DNA of 64,000 nt from Thalassotalea_F euphylliae (GCF_042682785.1 NZ_JBHUIB010000001.1:930001-994000), one strand, 5' to 3'. Counted from the stretch's first letter, positions 17,520 through 26,895 are shown. Translations and numbers: made by a program. The notes: generated by a model not told the origin, from the sequence alone.

Positions 17520-18037
17520 TAGAAATCTAGTCTATCTACGATTTTATGAGCAACAACTTTCGCACTTTGGTCATCAGTTTGAACGATAACGTCAGCAATT
17601 TCTTCATACAACGGGTTACGTTCGACGGCTAGTTTTTCTAGCACTGAACGTGGCTCTTCAGACGTTTGTAAAAGTGGACGACGACGATCACGTTGAGTTC
17701 GAGCAACTTGCTTATCGATAGTTGTTTCTAGATAAACAACAATACCGCGCGCAGATAGACGATTACGGACTTGTGAGCTAATTACTGAGCCACCACCGGT
17801 TGCAAGCACAATACCTTGCATTTCGGTCAAGTCGTCAATGACACCTTCTTCTCTTTTGCGAAAGCCTTCTTCACCTTCTAAATCAAAAACCCACGAGATA
17901 TCAGCTCCGGTGCGGCGTTCGATTTCCTGGTCTGAGTCATAAAACTCTAAGTGAAGTTTATCTGCTAATTCTCTACCAATTGTGCTTTTGCCTGCGCCCA
18001 TCGGACCAACTAGGAAAATATTACGTTTTTCTGCCAT
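17519..18037 (-). CDS. aroK: Shikimate kinase I
   Basis: This 172-residue kinase carries the Walker A loop GPMGAGKSTIGREL at 11-24. DSDQEIERRTGADI binds shikimate, GFRKREE carries the conserved arginine, and LATGGGSV is the second substrate loop. It phosphorylates shikimate with ATP in chorismate synthesis. It lies between pilQ and aroB in the standard gammaproteobacterial order. A 149-base spacer containing a long hairpin separates it from pilQ, so expression may be adjusted relative to the pilus genes. Confidence 0.97.
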   Translation of the reverse strand: MAEKRNIFLVGPMGAGKSTIGRELADKLHLEFYDSDQEIERRTGADISWVFDLEGEEGFRKREEGVIDDLTEMQGIVLATGGGSVISSQVRNRLSARGIVVYLETTIDKQVARTQRDRRRPLLQTSEEPRSVLEKLAVERNPLYEEIADVIVQTDDQSAKVVAHKIVDRLDF

Positions 18038-18134
18038 TAGACTTACTTAATTCTCGTACAAAAAGTGTTAACAGGTAAGAGGAGACTCCCCTCAAAAATT
18101 TCAAGGGCGTAATTATCGCAATTGTTGGGAGCAG

Positions 18135-18176
18135 ATTGCAAGTAAGTGTCCAAAAATTACGCCACCTACTTGCAAT
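18135..18176. repeat. Imperfect 14-bp inverted repeat in the pilQ-aroK spacer
   Basis: ATTGCAAGTA (18135-18144) pairs with TACTTGCAAT (18167-18176). After one A/C mismatch, GTG pairs with CAC, giving a 14-bp stem with one mismatch and a loop of about 14 bases. No T tract follows on the transcribed minus strand. It could be an attenuator, an mRNA stabiliser protecting the pilQ 3' end, or a protein site. It is real as a structure, but its role is unknown. Confidence 0.6.
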
Positions 18177-18186
18177 TAAGGGGTTA

Positions 18187-20247
18187 TTAGAAGTGTTCGG
18201 TGACGATTCTAGGTGTCACAAAAATTAATAACTCTTTCTTTTCGTTGAAATTATTTGTGTTACGGAACATCCAACCAAAGTAAGGAATATCACCTAATAC
18301 TGGAATTTTTGATACCGCACTAATGATAGATTGCTGGTAAATACCACCCAATACAATGGTTTCACCGTTACTAACGAGTACTTGAGTACCAATTCGCTGA
18401 GTATCAATAGCTGGTGCTTGACCACTAGTGATGTCAGAAACAGTATCTTGTGTAACACTTAAATCCAAGATGATTTTGTTATCCGGCGTAATATGCGGTG
18501 TAACGGTTAAACTTAGTACTGCTTTCTTGAATTGCGTAGCCGTTGCACCACTAGACGCTGCTTCTTGGTAAGGGATTTCAACACCCTGCTCGATAAAGGC
18601 TTCTTTTTGGTTAGCCGTTGTGATGCGTGGGCTTGCTATAATTTCACCCTTGTTTTCTTGCTCTAGTGCACTTAGCTCTAAATCAAGGATAGTGCCGTCC
18701 GCTAAACGTGCGACTTGGAAAGCAATACTGCCTGCTGGGTTAGCAACGGGTAGGTTTACGTTTAGGCGATCCGCAAGGTCTGGAACAATGCCTGCCGCTG
18801 CAGAATCTGCACCCTCTAAGGTACCTGAGGTAGCATATTCACCATCTGTGTCAGTAACTCCCCAACGAATACCCATTTCTTCATTGATATCGTCTTTAAC
18901 GGTTACCATACGTGCTTCGATTACAACCTGACGCACAGGGATATCTAGGATATCAACCATACGCTTGATATCTTCAATGCTCTTAGCCGTATCACGGATA
19001 AGTAATGTATTCGTACGCTCATCAACGGAAACTGAACCGCGCGTTGATAAAATACTGGTATCTTCATTTTTGATTAGAGAAGCTAGCTCAGTCGCTTTCG
19101 CGTAGTTAATCTGCACATACTCAGAATATAAAGGCGCAAGTTCTTCTACTTGTTGCTGAGCTTGTAGATTTTTCGCTTCGCGCGCCGCTAACTCATCACT
19201 TGGCGCAACCATAAGGATGTTGCCTTGCATACGCTTATCAAGGCCTTTCACCTTCAGGATGATGTCCAACGCCTGATCCCACGGCACACCGTCCAAACGT
19301 AGCGTAATGTTGCCTGTTACTGTATCACTAGTGATTAAGTTAAACTCGTTGTAATCCGCAATAATCTGAAGAACTGTACGCACTGAGATATCTTGGAAGT
19401 TAAGTGAAATCGTGCGGCCACTGAAGTCTTCTTCGGCACCTAAGTAACCGACTTTCTTCTCTTCTTTACGAATATTCACAAGGAACACATTTTCTTGTTG
19501 ATCATGTTCAAACGTAAAGTTGCTGTCTACATCGATAACAATCTTGGCGTTTCGGCCATCGCGGAATGTTTCCATGCCAGACACAATTGTGTTGAAGTCA
19601 GTAACATCAAGTTTGTAAAGCATATCTTCAAGGATTTGTGTGTTGTAGAACTCTACAACCACTTTACCTAATTGATCGCTTACATCAGCAGCTACGACGC
19701 TATCACCCAAGTTGATAATAACTTGACCTTCGCCTTCAGCTTCACCACGACGGAAATCGATAGACTGAATGTTGTTGATGAACTCTTCACCTGCTGGAGC
19801 TACCTGCTCAACAACTTCCGCAGCTTTACCGTATGTTAAGGTAATAGCGTATTGGTCACCCTCAATTGCAACATCAAAGACATTAAGCTTGTCCATGTTG
19901 ATGGTTGCAACCATATTACCATCGACTTCTGTCACCAAGATGGTCTCTACACCAGCGTGGTCAACAAAGGTTTCCGCGTAATCTTCTTCAAACGCTACAC
20001 GCCCAAAGTTAACCTCAATTGTTGCCGGATTAACGGATGTTTTGACAGATGGTTGGCCATAAATCTCTTCTGAAAACGAGAATACAAGCTCGATTTGATC
20101 ATTATGGATAGTATTGTACGCGATACCTATCAAGTCAGAGGCTAATGCTGCTGACGAGTAGACAAGATATAAACACGTAGCAATGGCAATTTTCACCTGT
20201 TGCTTCAAGGCAAAAATTTTATTGTTTATTATTTTATTAAATAGCAT
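18187..20247 (-). CDS. pilQ: Type IV pilus secretin
   Basis: This 686-residue outer-membrane secretin forms the pore for type IV pili. The signal peptide ends near AAL-AS. Two AMIN peptidoglycan-binding regions lie in about 35-230. A STN domain (ISLNFQDISVRTVLQIIADY near 285-305), a secretin N1 domain (VQINYAKATELASLIK) and the C-terminal secretin barrel follow, with GATATQFKKAVLSLTVTPHI, ETIVLGGIYQ and VPVLGDIPYFGWMFR. I use ATG 20247 rather than GTG 20250 because the spacing from AAGGAAG is better. It is the last gene of the pilMNOPQ operon. Confidence 0.96.
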   Translation of the reverse strand: MLFNKIINNKIFALKQQVKIAIATCLYLVYSSAALASDLIGIAYNTIHNDQIELVFSFSEEIYGQPSVKTSVNPATIEVNFGRVAFEEDYAETFVDHAGVETILVTEVDGNMVATINMDKLNVFDVAIEGDQYAITLTYGKAAEVVEQVAPAGEEFINNIQSIDFRRGEAEGEGQVIINLGDSVVAADVSDQLGKVVVEFYNTQILEDMLYKLDVTDFNTIVSGMETFRDGRNAKIVIDVDSNFTFEHDQQENVFLVNIRKEEKKVGYLGAEEDFSGRTISLNFQDISVRTVLQIIADYNEFNLITSDTVTGNITLRLDGVPWDQALDIILKVKGLDKRMQGNILMVAPSDELAAREAKNLQAQQQVEELAPLYSEYVQINYAKATELASLIKNEDTSILSTRGSVSVDERTNTLLIRDTAKSIEDIKRMVDILDIPVRQVVIEARMVTVKDDINEEMGIRWGVTDTDGEYATSGTLEGADSAAAGIVPDLADRLNVNLPVANPAGSIAFQVARLADGTILDLELSALEQENKGEIIASPRITTANQKEAFIEQGVEIPYQEAASSGATATQFKKAVLSLTVTPHITPDNKIILDLSVTQDTVSDITSGQAPAIDTQRIGTQVLVSNGETIVLGGIYQQSIISAVSKIPVLGDIPYFGWMFRNTNNFNEKKELLIFVTPRIVTEHF

Positions 20248-20258
20248 CACTACTTCCT

Positions 20259-20786
20259 TTACCTTTTACTATCCAATTCTACCATTTCGATTTCTGTTTC
20301 ACGTTCTACCCAACAGCCTGCGCCGTCTGGCGTTAATTCAATAACACTAACGCTATTATTATTCACTTCTGTAATGCGGCCATTGTACAGGCCAACATAG
20401 TTACCGATTGACACACGATGAAGCGTATTATCGGATGCTTCAACTAGTGCCCAAGTAACGCCACCTTCGCCTAGTGTGCCGCGCATAACCAAGTCACCCA
20501 AGGCAAACTTTTCAAGTGGTTGCTTACGTCGCCTAGGATCTGGGCTCAAGCATCCTGACATTTGTTGTAGCTTTTCCTGAATCGCTTCTGGACGTGGGGC
20601 TACGAAAGGGCTTCTCAAGTCTGCCGCTGCGTAATCAAAATGATTAAACGTTGGCACTTCTGGCATCGGCTCAATATAACTACGCGTGTTAGCTTTTACT
20701 TTAGCAATGTGTATTTTGAGATCACTTGTATCATCAAAGCAACCCGCCAGCAGTAATAAAGGTGCTAGTACGATTAACTTTTTCAT
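20259..20786 (-). CDS. pilP: Type IV pilus inner-membrane lipoprotein PilP
   Basis: This 175-residue lipoprotein has the lipobox LLLLAGC near residue 16. A flexible stretch with DLRSPFVAPRPEA precedes the C-terminal beta-sandwich, where GTLGEGGVTWALVEASDNTL and VSIGNYVGLYNGRI match the PilP HR domain. PilP links the PilMNO alignment subcomplex to the PilQ secretin across the periplasm. It overlaps pilO by one base and lies 11 bases before pilQ. Confidence 0.95.
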   Translation of the reverse strand: MKKLIVLAPLLLLAGCFDDTSDLKIHIAKVKANTRSYIEPMPEVPTFNHFDYAAADLRSPFVAPRPEAIQEKLQQMSGCLSPDPRRRKQPLEKFALGDLVMRGTLGEGGVTWALVEASDNTLHRVSIGNYVGLYNGRITEVNNNSVSVIELTPDGAGCWVERETEIEMVELDSKR

Positions 20787-21391
20787 TATTGGCTAGCCTC
20801 CTGGTAACGGTAGGTCTTGGCCTGAAGTTTAAGATTTAGTGTTTCGCTAGATACTTGTGCAATATCAATAGTGAAGTCATGCAAGGTAACAATCCTTGGA
20901 AGTCCCGCTATTTTACTTACGAAACTACCAAACTCGTGATACGCACCAATAACTTCAATATCAATCGGTAATTCAATATAAATTTCTTTTACAATTTCTG
21001 GCTGCCAATTCAACTTAACAAAGTCTAAGCCACTGGTTGTCCCTACAAACGTTATATCATCTAGTAGGCCCGGTGTCTCATGACTTTCCGGTAAGCTTCG
21101 TAATTGGTTTGCGAAAATGTTTTCCGCTTCTGCCATTTGCTGTTGGAAAAGCTCTAAGTTGGCTGCCACGTGATATTTTGATTCGTATTCTTGCTTTAGC
21201 GTTACTTCGTTTGCTTTAACGCTTTCCAGCGTAGTGATTTTATCACTGACAAGTCCGATATACGAAACGCCCGCCACGACAACAGCCATGAAAATAGTGA
21301 ATACGATTTTGGCGAGTATTGGCCACTCACCAAGATTATCTAATTCAAGGCCATCAAACTGTTCCGTATATTTGGATAAATCTAAATCCAT
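20786..21391 (-). CDS. pilO: Type IV pilus alignment protein PilO
   Basis: This 201-residue bitopic protein has a short cytoplasmic N-terminus, a transmembrane helix near 25-45 (AKIVFTIFMAVVVAGVSYIG), a coiled coil (about 50-100) and a ferredoxin-like periplasmic domain that ends LKLQAKTYRYQE. It forms heterodimers with PilN in the inner-membrane alignment complex. The start overlaps the pilN stop by one base. Confidence 0.94.
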   Translation of the reverse strand: MDLDLSKYTEQFDGLELDNLGEWPILAKIVFTIFMAVVVAGVSYIGLVSDKITTLESVKANEVTLKQEYESKYHVAANLELFQQQMAEAENIFANQLRSLPESHETPGLLDDITFVGTTSGLDFVKLNWQPEIVKEIYIELPIDIEVIGAYHEFGSFVSKIAGLPRIVTLHDFTIDIAQVSSETLNLKLQAKTYRYQEASQ

Positions 21392-21981
21392 TAGTTACCT
21401 CCTTGGAACGCTTGGTCTACGGCAGCATCTAAGTCATCAACAAGACCTTTGATTTTGACTCGCATTTTAAAATCACTTAGCAACTTAGTTGCTTCTTCAT
21501 CAGTAATAATAGATTCAGGCGTTGCGTCAGTGAACAAGTCTGATAACTCAATCTCACGAATCATGTTCGCCAGATGGTTATTCGACTCACTCTTACCAGT
21601 CAGGTGAATAATGTTACCTTTTTTCTCGAGCTTAGTGATGTATATGCCGTTAGGGATAATCTTAGCTATTTCATCCAGTACTTGCGTACCAACATTACGA
21701 CTACGCTGTAACTGTTCGATTACACTAATACGCTTTTGAAGTGCATCTTTTTTCTCGTTCAGCGTCTTAATTTCTGCAATACGAACATCCAGAATTTGAA
21801 TTTCATTCTTCAAGAATTGGTTTCGTGTGTTTTGACCATCGATTTGCGCTTGGTAAAACGCACTAATAGAAAACACGATCAGTAATGTAATCAATGCAAC
21901 AAAGGCGAGTATAGTTATAAATTCTTTTTGCCTTGCTTTTTGCGCTTCTTCCCGCCAAGGCAGGAGGTTTATATATGCCAT
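21391..21981 (-). CDS. pilN: Type IV pilus assembly protein PilN
   Basis: This 196-residue protein opens with INLLPWREE, the conserved cytoplasmic peptide that binds PilM. A single helix near 22-45, a coiled coil (about 50-95) and a periplasmic ferredoxin-like domain (IYITKLEKKGNIIHLTG) follow. The gene starts 13 bases inside the end of pilM, with AGGAGG-type text upstream on its strand, which suggests tight coupling. Confidence 0.95.
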   Translation of the reverse strand: MAYINLLPWREEAQKARQKEFITILAFVALITLLIVFSISAFYQAQIDGQNTRNQFLKNEIQILDVRIAEIKTLNEKKDALQKRISVIEQLQRSRNVGTQVLDEIAKIIPNGIYITKLEKKGNIIHLTGKSESNNHLANMIREIELSDLFTDATPESIITDEEATKLLSDFKMRVKIKGLVDDLDAAVDQAFQGGN

Positions 21982-23048
21982 GGCGTAAAACTCCTTAACG
22001 CTAATCCGGCAGCCACCATCAATTGTGGTGCAACCTTGCTTACTTCAGCACGGTCGATATTGTCTGAGATTTCAACGCCATCAAACGGGTTTGCAACAAC
22101 CGTAAAAATCCCTAATTCTTCGGTTAACAACTCTTGAACACCTTCAACCAACGCAGTACCGCCAGATATTACCAAGTAATCGACTTTTTCGTAACCACTT
22201 GATGTTAAGAACATTTGTATCGCACGGCGAATTTGTTGTACCAAAATGGTGTGGAATGGCGCTAGGACCTCAAAACGATAGTTGGGAGGTAAATTATCAC
22301 TGACTTTAGCAGACTCTGCCTCTTCGAAAGACTGGTTGTAGTACGATACGATGGAACGTGTATATTGTTCACCACCGAATAACTGGTCACGACTGTATAC
22401 GTGCTCACCTTCATTCGTTGCAGAAAAAAGCGTCATGGTTGCGCCGATATCGACCATCGCAACCATTTTATTGCTTGCATCTTCTGGTAACTGAGAAATA
22501 CACAAGTCATGCGTGCGACTTATCGCATAAGATTCAACATCAACAACTTTCGTCGTAAATCCGCCAGCTTCTAACGCAGCCACGCGAGCTTCTACAGATT
22601 CCGTTCGAGCAGCACTCAACAAAACGTTAATCTTACTCGGGTCAGACTCATTGACCGCCAGCTTTTCAAAATCCAAGCTAACTTCATCAAGTGGATATGG
22701 AATTAAGCTGTCAGCTTCAACCTCTATCTGGCCTGCTAGCTCTTCATCACTTAAAACAACATCCATATAAATAACTTTGGTGATTACGGTTTGGCCTGAA
22801 ACAGCCACTGCAGCAAGTTTAATAGAAGAAGCTATTTTTTTACGCACCTTGGCGATAATTTTACCTACAGCTTCAATGTCTTGTATTTCACGGTCAACGA
22901 TAGCACCACGAGGCATTGGTTCTATAGCGAAGTCTTCTAAAACGTACCCATCATCTCCCTGGCTTAACAAAACAGCTTTGACAGCATGAGAACCGATATC
23001 GATTCCAACCATCATGGATGCTTTCTTTTTCCATAACTTGCTTAGCAT
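21969..23048 (-). CDS. pilM: Type IV pilus actin-like ATPase PilM
   Basis: This 359-residue cytoplasmic protein of the FtsA/actin fold contains MVGIDIGSHAVKAVLL near 13-28 (phosphate 1 loop), MVAMVDIGATMTLFSA (phosphate 2) and YLVISGGTALVEGV (adenosine motif). PilM binds ATP and the N-terminal peptide of PilN to anchor the pilus alignment complex. It is the first gene of the operon and diverges from mrcA across a 129-base AT-rich gap that must hold both promoters. Confidence 0.96.
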   Translation of the reverse strand: MLSKLWKKKASMMVGIDIGSHAVKAVLLSQGDDGYVLEDFAIEPMPRGAIVDREIQDIEAVGKIIAKVRKKIASSIKLAAVAVSGQTVITKVIYMDVVLSDEELAGQIEVEADSLIPYPLDEVSLDFEKLAVNESDPSKINVLLSAARTESVEARVAALEAGGFTTKVVDVESYAISRTHDLCISQLPEDASNKMVAMVDIGATMTLFSATNEGEHVYSRDQLFGGEQYTRSIVSYYNQSFEEAESAKVSDNLPPNYRFEVLAPFHTILVQQIRRAIQMFLTSSGYEKVDYLVISGGTALVEGVQELLTEELGIFTVVANPFDGVEISDNIDRAEVSKVAPQLMVAAGLALRSFTPWHI

Positions 23049-23177
23049 AACTTCCTACTAAATCTTATAGTTGTAATTATTTTCGTTATAATAAACGCAT
23101 AAATACATTTATTACATGGTTTTAGACGATATACTAGTCTTATCATACAAATTTTTTTCAAAATTAGAGCAATTTCC

Positions 23178-25793
23178 GTGTTTTCAGTAAAAAATTTAGC
23201 GAAATTAGTCTTAGCGCTAAGCTTTTTGGGTATTCTCTCCTTATTTGGCCTCTATTTTTCTATGAAAGACGACTTACCCAGTGTGGAGTCGTTAAAAGAC
23301 ATGAAGTGGCAAACACCGATGCAGATCTTCAGTCACGACGGTGAACTGATTTCTCAATTCGGAGAGAAAAAGCGTATTCCTTTGTCGCTCAATGAATTCC
23401 CCCAGCAACTTATTGATGCAATATTAGCGACAGAGGATGATCGTTTTTATTCACATTTTGGTGTCGACCCTATAGGCGTTGGTCGAGCTGTTGTCGCCAA
23501 GCTCATGGGGCAAAATAAAGGTGGTGCAAGCACTATCACCATGCAGGTTGCACGTAACTTCTTTTTGACTCGAGAGGTCACCTACACGCGTAAAATCCGT
23601 GAAGTGTTCTTGTCTTTTCATATCGAAAGTCTGCTGACAAAAGACGAAATTCTAGAGCTTTATCTGAATAAAATTGAGTTAGGTCATCGCGCATTTGGTT
23701 TTGGTGCCGCAGCACAAGTTTATTACGGTAAAGATGTTAAAGATTTATCTCTTCCACAAATCGCTGTGCTTGCTGGGCTTCCAAAGGCACCGTCCACGTT
23801 AAACCCAATAAGTCGCCCAGAGCGTGCAAAAGCACGACGCAATGTTGTACTTCATCGCATGTTAGTGAGCAATTACATTACACAGAAGCAACACGATAGT
23901 GCGACTTTGTCTCCAATAACGGCAAAAAAGCATGGGGCAGAAATTAGCTTAAACGCACCATACATTGCTGAAATGGCACACCAAGAAATGCTGACGCGAT
24001 TTGGTAGTGACGAAGCCTACACGGGCGGTTATAAGGTTTACTTGACGGTAAACGCCAAAATTCAAAAAGCAGCAGAGTCAGCCGTCGTAAAAAATTTACA
24101 CAACTACGACCAACGCCATGGCTACCGGGGACCTGTGCTTGAACTTCGTCCTGTAACGCAAGAGCCGACTGTTGAAAATTTAAGTATTGCACTAACCGAT
24201 ACAGAAATTGAAAACGCGTTGATTGGCGTTCCAGACTTTCAACAATTGGAACCTGCTGTTGTTACCGACGTTAGTGAACAAAGCGCCACAATAAAGTTCG
24301 CATCGCTTGAAGAATCAACGCTAGATTGGCAAGCAATGGCATGGGCAAGGCCTTATATTAACGATTTAAAACAAGGTCAAGAACCCAAAGTTGCGTCAGA
24401 TATACTGAAAATTGGTGATGTTATTTATGTCACACAGCAAGGCGAAAAATACACCTTGAGCCAATTACCGCAGGCTAGTGCAGCTTTAGTCGCGCTCAAT
24501 CCTGACGATGGCGCTATACAAGCTGTCGTTGGTGGGTTTAGCTTTAAACAAAGTCAGTTCAATCGCGTCACCCAAGCAAAGCGACAAGTTGGCTCAAATA
24601 TTAAGCCATTTGTTTACTCTGCCGCACTAGATAGTGACTACACATTAGCAACACTCGTTAATGACGCACCAATCAATCAATGGGACAAACGCTCTGGTGT
24701 GGTATGGCGTCCAAAAAACTCGCCACCAACCTATAACGGTCCTATTCGCGTTAGGCGTGCATTAGCAGAATCAAAAAATGTTGTCGCGGTTCGCCTTCTT
24801 CGCGCAGTTGGATTGGATAACGTCATAAACCATTTAAGCAGCTTTGGTTTTGCGCCAGATGAGCTACCACGAGACGAGTCAATTGCACTTGGGTCTGCGT
24901 CATTAACACCGTTGGAAGTGGCAACTGGCTTCGCCACATTCGCCAATGGTGGATTTCTTGTAGAGCCTTATTTCATCGATAGAATAGAAGATTCTTTTGG
25001 CAACACCATTTATCAAGCAAATCCGAAACTAGCATGTGCGCTGCCTTGTACTGAGCTGCTAACAAAAAGAGAAAGTGCAGCTGAAAGCGCAGAAAATATT
25101 GCTGATTTAAATCAATCCGCAACCGAAGGCGAAACTTTAGAACAGGCATCAGACGCGTCGGAAAAACAAGCGGCTATCGCTACTCTCGTGTCGCAATCCA
25201 GTACGCCAGAGATTCAAACCGCAGAACGTGTTATATCAGCACAAAATGCATTTTTAATCTCTGAAGCACTAAACTCCGCTATTTGGGGTGCTGACTGGTC
25301 TGTTTCTCCGGGTTGGCAGGGAACAGGCTTTAGGGGCCGTTCTCTAAAACGTAGAGATATCGCGGGTAAAACCGGCACAACGAACGAAGCTAAGGACGCA
25401 TGGTTCTCGGGTTATAGCAGACGTATGGTTGCTACGTCTTGGATAGGGTTTGACGACCACACACGCAAGCTTGGACAAACGCGATACAACAATAACCTCC
25501 CTAAAAATCAAATTACCGGTAAGGAATTCGGCGCAAAATCAGCACAACCAGCGTGGATTGATTTCATGAAGGTAGCCCTCAGTGACTTGCCAGTAGAACC
25601 GTTTATGCCGCCAGAAGATATTGTCTCGGTTCGTATTGATAAGACGTCAGGCAAGCTGACGACTTTGACAGATAGATCGAGTATGTTTGAATATTTTCAA
25701 TTAGGCACAGCGCCTAGCGACTACGTCAAAAGTGATGAAAGCAGTATAATCCTCGATGGTGTTGAAGAGCCTGAAGAAGATATTTTTGAATAA
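23178..25793 (+). CDS. mrcA: Penicillin-binding protein 1A, bifunctional peptidoglycan synthase
   Basis: This 871-residue inner-membrane enzyme starts at a GTG. After one N-terminal helix (about 9-30) comes the GT51 transglycosylase, with E86 in ATEDDRFYSHFG as catalytic base and GGASTITMQVARN. An OB-like insert follows. The transpeptidase has S473 in GSNIKPF (SxxK), S532 in ESKNVVA (SxN) and K731 in GKTGTTNEAKDAW. An extra Ala/Glu/Ser-rich segment (about 630-680) sits between the SxN and KTG motifs. It polymerises and crosslinks glycan strands. The divergent pairing with pilM is the standard gammaproteobacterial arrangement. Confidence 0.96.
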   Translation: MFSVKNLAKLVLALSFLGILSLFGLYFSMKDDLPSVESLKDMKWQTPMQIFSHDGELISQFGEKKRIPLSLNEFPQQLIDAILATEDDRFYSHFGVDPIGVGRAVVAKLMGQNKGGASTITMQVARNFFLTREVTYTRKIREVFLSFHIESLLTKDEILELYLNKIELGHRAFGFGAAAQVYYGKDVKDLSLPQIAVLAGLPKAPSTLNPISRPERAKARRNVVLHRMLVSNYITQKQHDSATLSPITAKKHGAEISLNAPYIAEMAHQEMLTRFGSDEAYTGGYKVYLTVNAKIQKAAESAVVKNLHNYDQRHGYRGPVLELRPVTQEPTVENLSIALTDTEIENALIGVPDFQQLEPAVVTDVSEQSATIKFASLEESTLDWQAMAWARPYINDLKQGQEPKVASDILKIGDVIYVTQQGEKYTLSQLPQASAALVALNPDDGAIQAVVGGFSFKQSQFNRVTQAKRQVGSNIKPFVYSAALDSDYTLATLVNDAPINQWDKRSGVVWRPKNSPPTYNGPIRVRRALAESKNVVAVRLLRAVGLDNVINHLSSFGFAPDELPRDESIALGSASLTPLEVATGFATFANGGFLVEPYFIDRIEDSFGNTIYQANPKLACALPCTELLTKRESAAESAENIADLNQSATEGETLEQASDASEKQAAIATLVSQSSTPEIQTAERVISAQNAFLISEALNSAIWGADWSVSPGWQGTGFRGRSLKRRDIAGKTGTTNEAKDAWFSGYSRRMVATSWIGFDDHTRKLGQTRYNNNLPKNQITGKEFGAKSAQPAWIDFMKVALSDLPVEPFMPPEDIVSVRIDKTSGKLTTLTDRSSMFEYFQLGTAPSDYVKSDESSIILDGVEEPEEDIFE

Positions 25794-25838
25794 AATCACT
25801 GTCTGATTGCCAATATGTCCACTTAAAAATATCGCGCA

Positions 25839-25868
25839 TCACCAAAATGGTGCGCACCATTTTGGTGC
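25839..25868. promoter_or_regulatory. Two adjacent NtrC-type enhancer sites (28-bp perfect palindrome)
   Basis: CACCAAAATGGTG (25840-25852), CG, CACCATTTTGGTG (25855-25867) is a perfect 28-bp palindrome. Read as NtrC sites (GCAC, seven bases, GTGC), the right one is an exact match, GCACCATTTTGGTGC at 25854-25868. The left one, TCACCAAAATGGTGC at 25839-25853, differs at one base. They lie about 110 bp upstream of a sigma-54-like promoter, a normal enhancer distance, ahead of the glucosylglycerate operon. The sites touch, with centres 15 bp apart, whereas known strong pairs are about three helical turns apart. No T tract follows, so a terminator for mrcA is less likely. Assignment is by consensus only. 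Confidence 0.62.
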
Positions 25869-25977
25869 AGAGGCCACTACCTACAAGAAAAATTCCGCTT
25901 TACTTTCCGTTTGCTTATTGCTCTCTAGCCTATATTTCATCAGCATTGTTGATTGAAGCACCGCTGTATATGAAAAG

Positions 25978-25994
25978 CGGCATAAACCTTGTTA
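25978..25994 (+). promoter_or_regulatory. Candidate sigma-54 promoter of the glucosylglycerate operon
   Basis: CGGCATAAACCTTGTTA has the GG of the -24 element at 25979-25980 and the TTG of the -12 element ending at G25991, with the correct ten-base spacing. It departs from consensus at C to T after the -12 G and at the flanking T/C of the -24 element. Transcription would start near 26003, about 25 bases before the first ATG. It is a moderate match, made more credible by the NtrC sites upstream. Confidence 0.4.
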
Positions 25995-26027
25995 TACCTA
26001 AATAAAAGGTTTAATCGCAGGCAGTGC

Positions 26028-26894
26028 ATGTTATCTCCGTTTTTAGAGCAGCAACAACTACCAGATAGTTATCAGGCTACTGCAAATCAATGGTTTGCGT
26101 CACTTGTGACTAAAATCAATACATTAGCCAAAACAAAGGCACCGTGGTTTATTGGCATCAACGGCAGCCAAGGCTCTGGAAAATCAACCTTAGCAGCGTA
26201 CTTAGAATTCACGTTGACTCAACAATATAAGTTGCGTGTTGCCAATCTATCCCTTGATGATTTTTATTTATCACGTGAAGAGAGAGAATCGCTAGCAAAG
26301 TCCACTCACCCATTGTTTCGCACACGCGGTGTACCAGGCACTCATAATACTGAATTGCTTTGCAACACCTTAAAATGCTTACAAGAAGGGGCTTCTACAA
26401 CGTTACCAAGATTCGACAAAGCGACAGACAACCCTAAACCAACGTCCGATTGGCCAACAATAGATAACGAAGTAGACATCGTCATCATTGAAGGATGGTG
26501 TTGGGGTGTGAAACCTCAATCTGAAGCTTCTCTAACAATGCCTATCAACAAGCTAGAGCAAGAGCACGACAAAACGCTTGAATGGCGCAAATATATTAAT
26601 CATGCGCTCAATTCAGAGTATCTGCCCTTATACGACATGGTTGATACATGGCTCATGCTAAAAGCGCCCAGCTTTGAGCAAGTTGCTGATTGGCGTTGGC
26701 AACAAGAGCAAAAACTCATCGAAAAGGTTGGGCAAGTAAACAACAAGACAATGACAAAAGCTCAGGTCAATACCTTTATCGCCTATTTCCAGCGTCTTAC
26801 AGAGCATGCGCTAGCAACATTGCCTCAAGATATGGACATCACGTTCGAGCTAGCCATCGATAGAAGTATTACCAAGCAAGTAGGGAGCCTTTAA
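26028..26894 (+). CDS. D-glycerate kinase, P-loop type
   Basis: This 288-residue P-loop kinase has Walker A in FIGINGSQGSGKSTL near 43-57, the lid and base-binding text SLDDFYLSREER, RGVPGTHNTELL near 100, and IIEGWCWGVKP near 148. These match the plant/cyanobacterial glycerate 3-kinase group and YggC-like kinases. The frame is open from a TTG at 25989, but ATG 26028 begins the conserved protein. It should phosphorylate D-glycerate, most likely at C3, to feed 3-phosphoglycerate to the synthase two genes on. Whether the product is 2- or 3-phosphoglycerate cannot be decided by eye. It ends two bases before the phosphatase gene. Confidence 0.8.
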   Translation: MLSPFLEQQQLPDSYQATANQWFASLVTKINTLAKTKAPWFIGINGSQGSGKSTLAAYLEFTLTQQYKLRVANLSLDDFYLSREERESLAKSTHPLFRTRGVPGTHNTELLCNTLKCLQEGASTTLPRFDKATDNPKPTSDWPTIDNEVDIVIIEGWCWGVKPQSEASLTMPINKLEQEHDKTLEWRKYINHALNSEYLPLYDMVDTWLMLKAPSFEQVADWRWQQEQKLIEKVGQVNNKTMTKAQVNTFIAYFQRLTEHALATLPQDMDITFELAIDRSITKQVGSL

Positions 26895-26895
26895 C

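Noticed and set aside
25840..25867. Palindrome after mrcA as a simple transcription terminator
   Set aside because: It lacks a T tract, is AT-rich in the middle of each arm, and matches NtrC consensus. A terminator role cannot be excluded but explains less.
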